Part shown: positions 60,901 through 64,000 of the stretch, one piece after another | Numbering within the stretch: position 1 is the stretch's first letter | How the letters are laid out: the number at the start of each line of letters is the position of its first letter | Assembly: GCF_001039355.2 (NCBI RefSeq) | Contig: NW_019774180.1 | Location: 586,696 to 650,695, forward strand | DNA length: 64,000 bases | DNA from: Lingula anatina | Lineage: Eukaryota > Brachiopoda > Lingulata > Lingulida > Lingulidae | Reading direction: 5' to 3' | Notes under the pieces: generated by a model | Databases searched by the model: none | The model's input: only the letters and a program-made list of their open reading frames with translations | Told to the model about the DNA's origin: nothing | Position numbers and translations under genes: made by a program

Positions 60901-63590
60901 GAAACAAAAAGAAAAAGACCAACACAAAGAAGACAACAACAGGTGCAAAGGATGAAGAGGAAGATGCAGGGGTTTCAAATGCGACATCCAGTATGAAAAA
61001 TCTGAATGTGAATGATACTGTTGGTCAGGCTTTGGAGAACTCTGGATCAGTTGGGGATATTTTTGGTTATTCCAGACATTTGATTAGTAGTTCCGAGTCA
61101 GAGTATTCAGACACTGAAGGAGGGCAGGCTTCTAGATTGAGGTCATTCCAAGCTAGAGTAAGACAGACAGCTTTGGGCTGTTTTAATGCTGTCATTAAGG
61201 TATGTTATACCAAATATTGCAATGATTTGTATGATTTGGTAGTTCATTTTGGGGGTAGTCCTTCTTTCTAGGTATGGCAATAACTAAAGTATGTAGATAT
61301 CAGAGAAAAGTTGATTCATCGTATACTTCAGGTTTAGGGTTTGAAACTTTATTCATTATGAAAACTTGTTTAAACAACAAAGTAGTTTTTGTTTTTGCAA
61401 TGCCTGTGCCCAATGTGCTGAAGACATTTTGCGTTGTTATATTCATTGATGATGTTTATTATAATTTCAGGGAACAGACAGAAGAGTGATGTTTGGGTAT
61501 TGGACCTCTTTCATACCTGATGCACTAGGATCTGGAAGCTCTCAGTCACACACTCTGTTCACAGTGATATTAAAAGATCCAGTTCCAAAGGTATTTCTAC
61601 TACAGTCAGTACTATGGCTTGGAAAATTTTGAAACAAGCTCTGTAACAAGGCTTTGTTTTTATTTCAGGATGACTTATCTGCACTCATTTTAGCATGAAT
61701 TTTGTCCAAATGCTAACATAATTTGATTTGTCTTAATGGCATGTAACATATTTCACTGTGAAGGCATTCACAACAGATGATTCTGGGATCTACTGATCTG
61801 CAGATCAAATATGTCATGAAAGCGGAGCCGACTACTCTGCTGATGGTCTGCCATTTTTGATCCGCGGATCCGAGGATCATCTGTTTATGATACATTTAAA
61901 ATTGAACAGAAGTAATTGATAAATTGCCCCAAATAAGTTGTTTTGATTATAGTCAATGAAATTTGATTCAAATATATGAATAGTGAATTGCATTTGAATA
62001 AATTTTTTAGTGACTTTATGCAAAGTGAACTAGAATGTTTAAGATAAGTGAGGTGTTTAGAATACCATAACCATTTTATCAAATACATAAACATGTCTGA
62101 TTACAGACTAGGACTGCTGCTATAGCTGCATTGGGTTCTCTCCTGGAAGGCTCAAAACAATACCTCGCAGCAGCTGACGATTCGTAAGTATGGTGGTTTA
62201 CAGATATATGAATAAATCTCTTGTTCTTTAGGTGTGATTGGTTTATTTCTAAGAGTTTAACTTTTTTTTAACATTTGAAAGACAACATGCTTTGCCTTCG
62301 GAATGGAAAAGAAGTGGAACTATATGAGTATGTCCCCAGTATTTGGAATATTCTTATTTGATAATGTTTGTGCCACACAGATTTCTAAACAAAATGCTTT
62401 AAAATGAAGTCTTTTTTTGTTCATTATTATAAAATGACAATTCTTTTAATCATATTTCAGAGAACAGCATAAAGCTGCCTTTACTTCTTATTCAGTTGTC
62501 TTAGGCCTCATGATTAAAGAGATACACAGATGTTTATTAGTAGCTTTGGTTGCTGAAAATTCTCCCTTGGCTATCACACAGATCATAAAGGTAATAGTGA
62601 ATTGCATAGCTTGTGTTAATAGTAACTCCTTTACAGAATGCCCATGAAAGTGGAATAATAAAATGCATAGGAAAGTTTAGTTTTGATAATATTTTCTTAA
62701 AGTTTTAATATCCTCAAGACCTTTGATATGTGTAATATAATGTGTATTGAGCTTCCAGTATATGCATGTTTTATTTCAATAGGAATGGAAAATAATATTT
62801 ATAATAATATTGGTTGGTGGTTCAGTTGAATAGATATTAAACATATTTTTTGCACATTTAGTGTTTAGCCACATTAGTTCCTAATGTACCATACCAAAAG
62901 CTGAAACCTGGTTTGCTGAGCAGAATATCTAAGCAGATCCGTCCTTTTATATCACACAGAGGTTTGTACTTCATGAATGTAGTAAAATTAACTTTGAATT
63001 TGTTTCTTGTATAAATGGCTTGTATGAATGATTCAAAGGTAATGAAACCCATTTAATTTTATTAAAACATTTGACAGTTATTTGTTCATCCAGGAGTTTA
63101 ATAATCTTGTATACGTAATTTCATAAAAATTCCACATTCCAGGTCTAAAAGTTTGTTATACACAACAATACATTTTCCCCATTTTACATTCATATACCTT
63201 ATACTATACCACCTACAACCATCCAAAGTGAAAATAGAATTAGAATACGGGAATTTAAATTCAGGTTCAGCGTATGTATTGAACTTTTTTAGATCCTAAT
63301 GTTCGGGTTGCTTGCCTGACCTGCTTAGGAGCCATAGTGACTGTGCAGGCACCTCTGATGGAAGTATGCCACATTCTTCTCCCATCCCGCCCCCAGTCTG
63401 GACGATCAACAGACACCAGTGCTCCTCAAGGTGACAGAACTGATGATCACACACAGGAATCCTCTGCCTCACCCTCATCCCCAGGGTATTCACCCAGACA
63501 ATCCCCAGGTACCTTGACCCCAACATTTTCTGATCAAGCCTTGCAGAAGCAGGCAACGGAAAGTTCTTGGGTTTTAAAACTGTGTGTCAG
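57927..63590 (+). CDS. HEATR6: HEAT repeat-containing protein 6, N-terminal half (continues past right edge)
   Basis: The exons are 57927-58103, 58510-58617, 58916-59056, 59491-59606, 59966-60080, 60212-60307, 60726-61199, 61471-61590, 62107-62183, 62461-62590, 62862-62961 and 63293-63590, about 650 codons (human has about 1180). Helical ARM/HEAT-like repeats run from residue 1 to about 251. A lysine-rich disordered segment ([14 protein letters not shown]) follows. Then comes [11 protein letters not shown] and [16 protein letters not shown], which match human HEATR6 closely and open the DUF4042 region ([26 protein letters not shown]). A Ser/Pro-rich insert lies near the end. The molecular function is poorly known; it is probably a protein-interaction scaffold. 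It is divergent from COQ5. An in-frame upstream ATG at 57879 would add 16 residues but lies inside COQ5 exon 1. Confidence 0.93.
61774..61883. mobile_element. Short inverted-repeat element in HEATR6 intron 8
   Basis: CAGATGAT (61774-61781) and ATCATCTG (61876-61883) end a 110-base segment with further inverted pairs such as GATCTGCAGATCAAATATG and CATTTTTGATCCGCGGATC. It is probably a small decayed foldback element. Confidence 0.45.
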
Positions 63591-63630
63591 GTATGTTATG
63601 CCTGCTGTTACATCCCAGACAGGGTCAAGN

Positions 63631-64000
63631 GAAGGCTCAAAACAATACCTCGCAGCAGCTGACGATTCGTAAGTATGGTGGTTTACAGATATATGAATAA
63701 ATCTCTTGTTCTTTAGGTGTGATTGGTTTATTTCTAAGAGTTTAACTTTTTTTTAACATTTGAAAGACAACATGCTTTGCCTTCGGAATGGAAAAGAAGT
63801 GGAACTATATGAGTATGTCCCCAGTATTTGGAATATTCTTATTTGATAATGTTTGTGCCACACAGATTTCTAAACAAAATGCTTTAAAATGAAGTCTTTT
63901 TTTGTTCATTATTATAAAATGACAATTCTTTTAATCATATTTCAGAGAACAGCATAAAGCTGCCTTTACTTCTTATTCAGTTGTCTTAGGCCTCATGATT
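63631..64000 (+). repeat. HEATR6: Duplicate of HEATR6 exon 9 end, intron 9 and exon 10 start after N63630
   Basis: The 370 bases after the N correspond without any indel to 62146-62515. They include the last 38 bases of exon 9 (to 63668) and the start of exon 10 (from 63946). The two stretches look identical. This is an unmerged contig overlap, so the true gene should continue from exon 12 with sequence not seen here. Confidence 0.85.

Noticed and set aside
63337-63672. Reading frame across the N at 63630
   Set aside because: It reads through the exon 12 donor, an N and a duplicated exon 9 fragment.

Overview
This is animal nuclear DNA. It is AT-rich, its genes are split into many short exons with consensus GT-AG introns, it has no operons, and it carries many short inverted-repeat transposons, one LINE fragment and (TA)n and (CA)n microsatellites. 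The proteins look like those of a marine invertebrate, most likely a deuterostome such as a hemichordate, echinoderm or cephalochordate. I cannot name the species. Single N characters at 2120, 6631, 52827 and 63630 each sit at an abrupt duplication boundary, so the window is a scaffold with unmerged overlapping or allelic contigs from a heterozygous genome.

Layout, left to right. (1) 1-18.3 kb: the 5' part of MLYCD (malonyl-CoA decarboxylase) on the minus strand, six exons, with the catalytic exons beyond the left edge. Its introns hold several MITE-like elements. A 4.5 kb second haplotype (2121-6630) is wedged inside and repeats exon 4. (2) 22.0-23.2 kb: an intronless 399-codon plus-strand gene that I do not recognise, with a TATA box, an upstream ORF and a PP1-docking-like C-terminal motif. 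(3) 27.8-31.7 kb: a TATA-driven seven-exon gene for a 393-residue RING-type protein whose introns are all phase 2 and which contains a repeated acidic module. (4) 32.57-34.11 kb: a 5'-truncated LINE. (5) 34.3-44.1 kb: two SRSF1-like splicing-factor genes, tail to tail, as arms of an inverted duplication. Their 3' UTRs and one intron share conserved GGA-rich blocks, and foldback elements fill the spacer. (6) 45.4-57.9 kb: COQ5 on the minus strand, complete once (seven exons) and repeated in part (exons 1-3) as the other haplotype. (7) 57.9-64.0 kb: HEATR6 on the plus strand, head to head with COQ5 (32 bp between start codons) and running off the right edge after another N-marked duplication.

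How the genes relate: MLYCD and COQ5 are mitochondrial metabolic enzymes (malonyl-CoA control of fatty-acid oxidation; ubiquinone synthesis). The SRSF1 pair are nuclear splicing regulators that look autoregulated. HEATR6 shares a promoter with COQ5. The SRSF1-COQ5-HEATR6 neighbourhood resembles an ancestral linkage that is split in humans between SRSF9-COQ5 and SRSF1-HEATR6.

All gene models were built by hand from splice signals, reading phase and remembered family similarity. No alignment or search was run.
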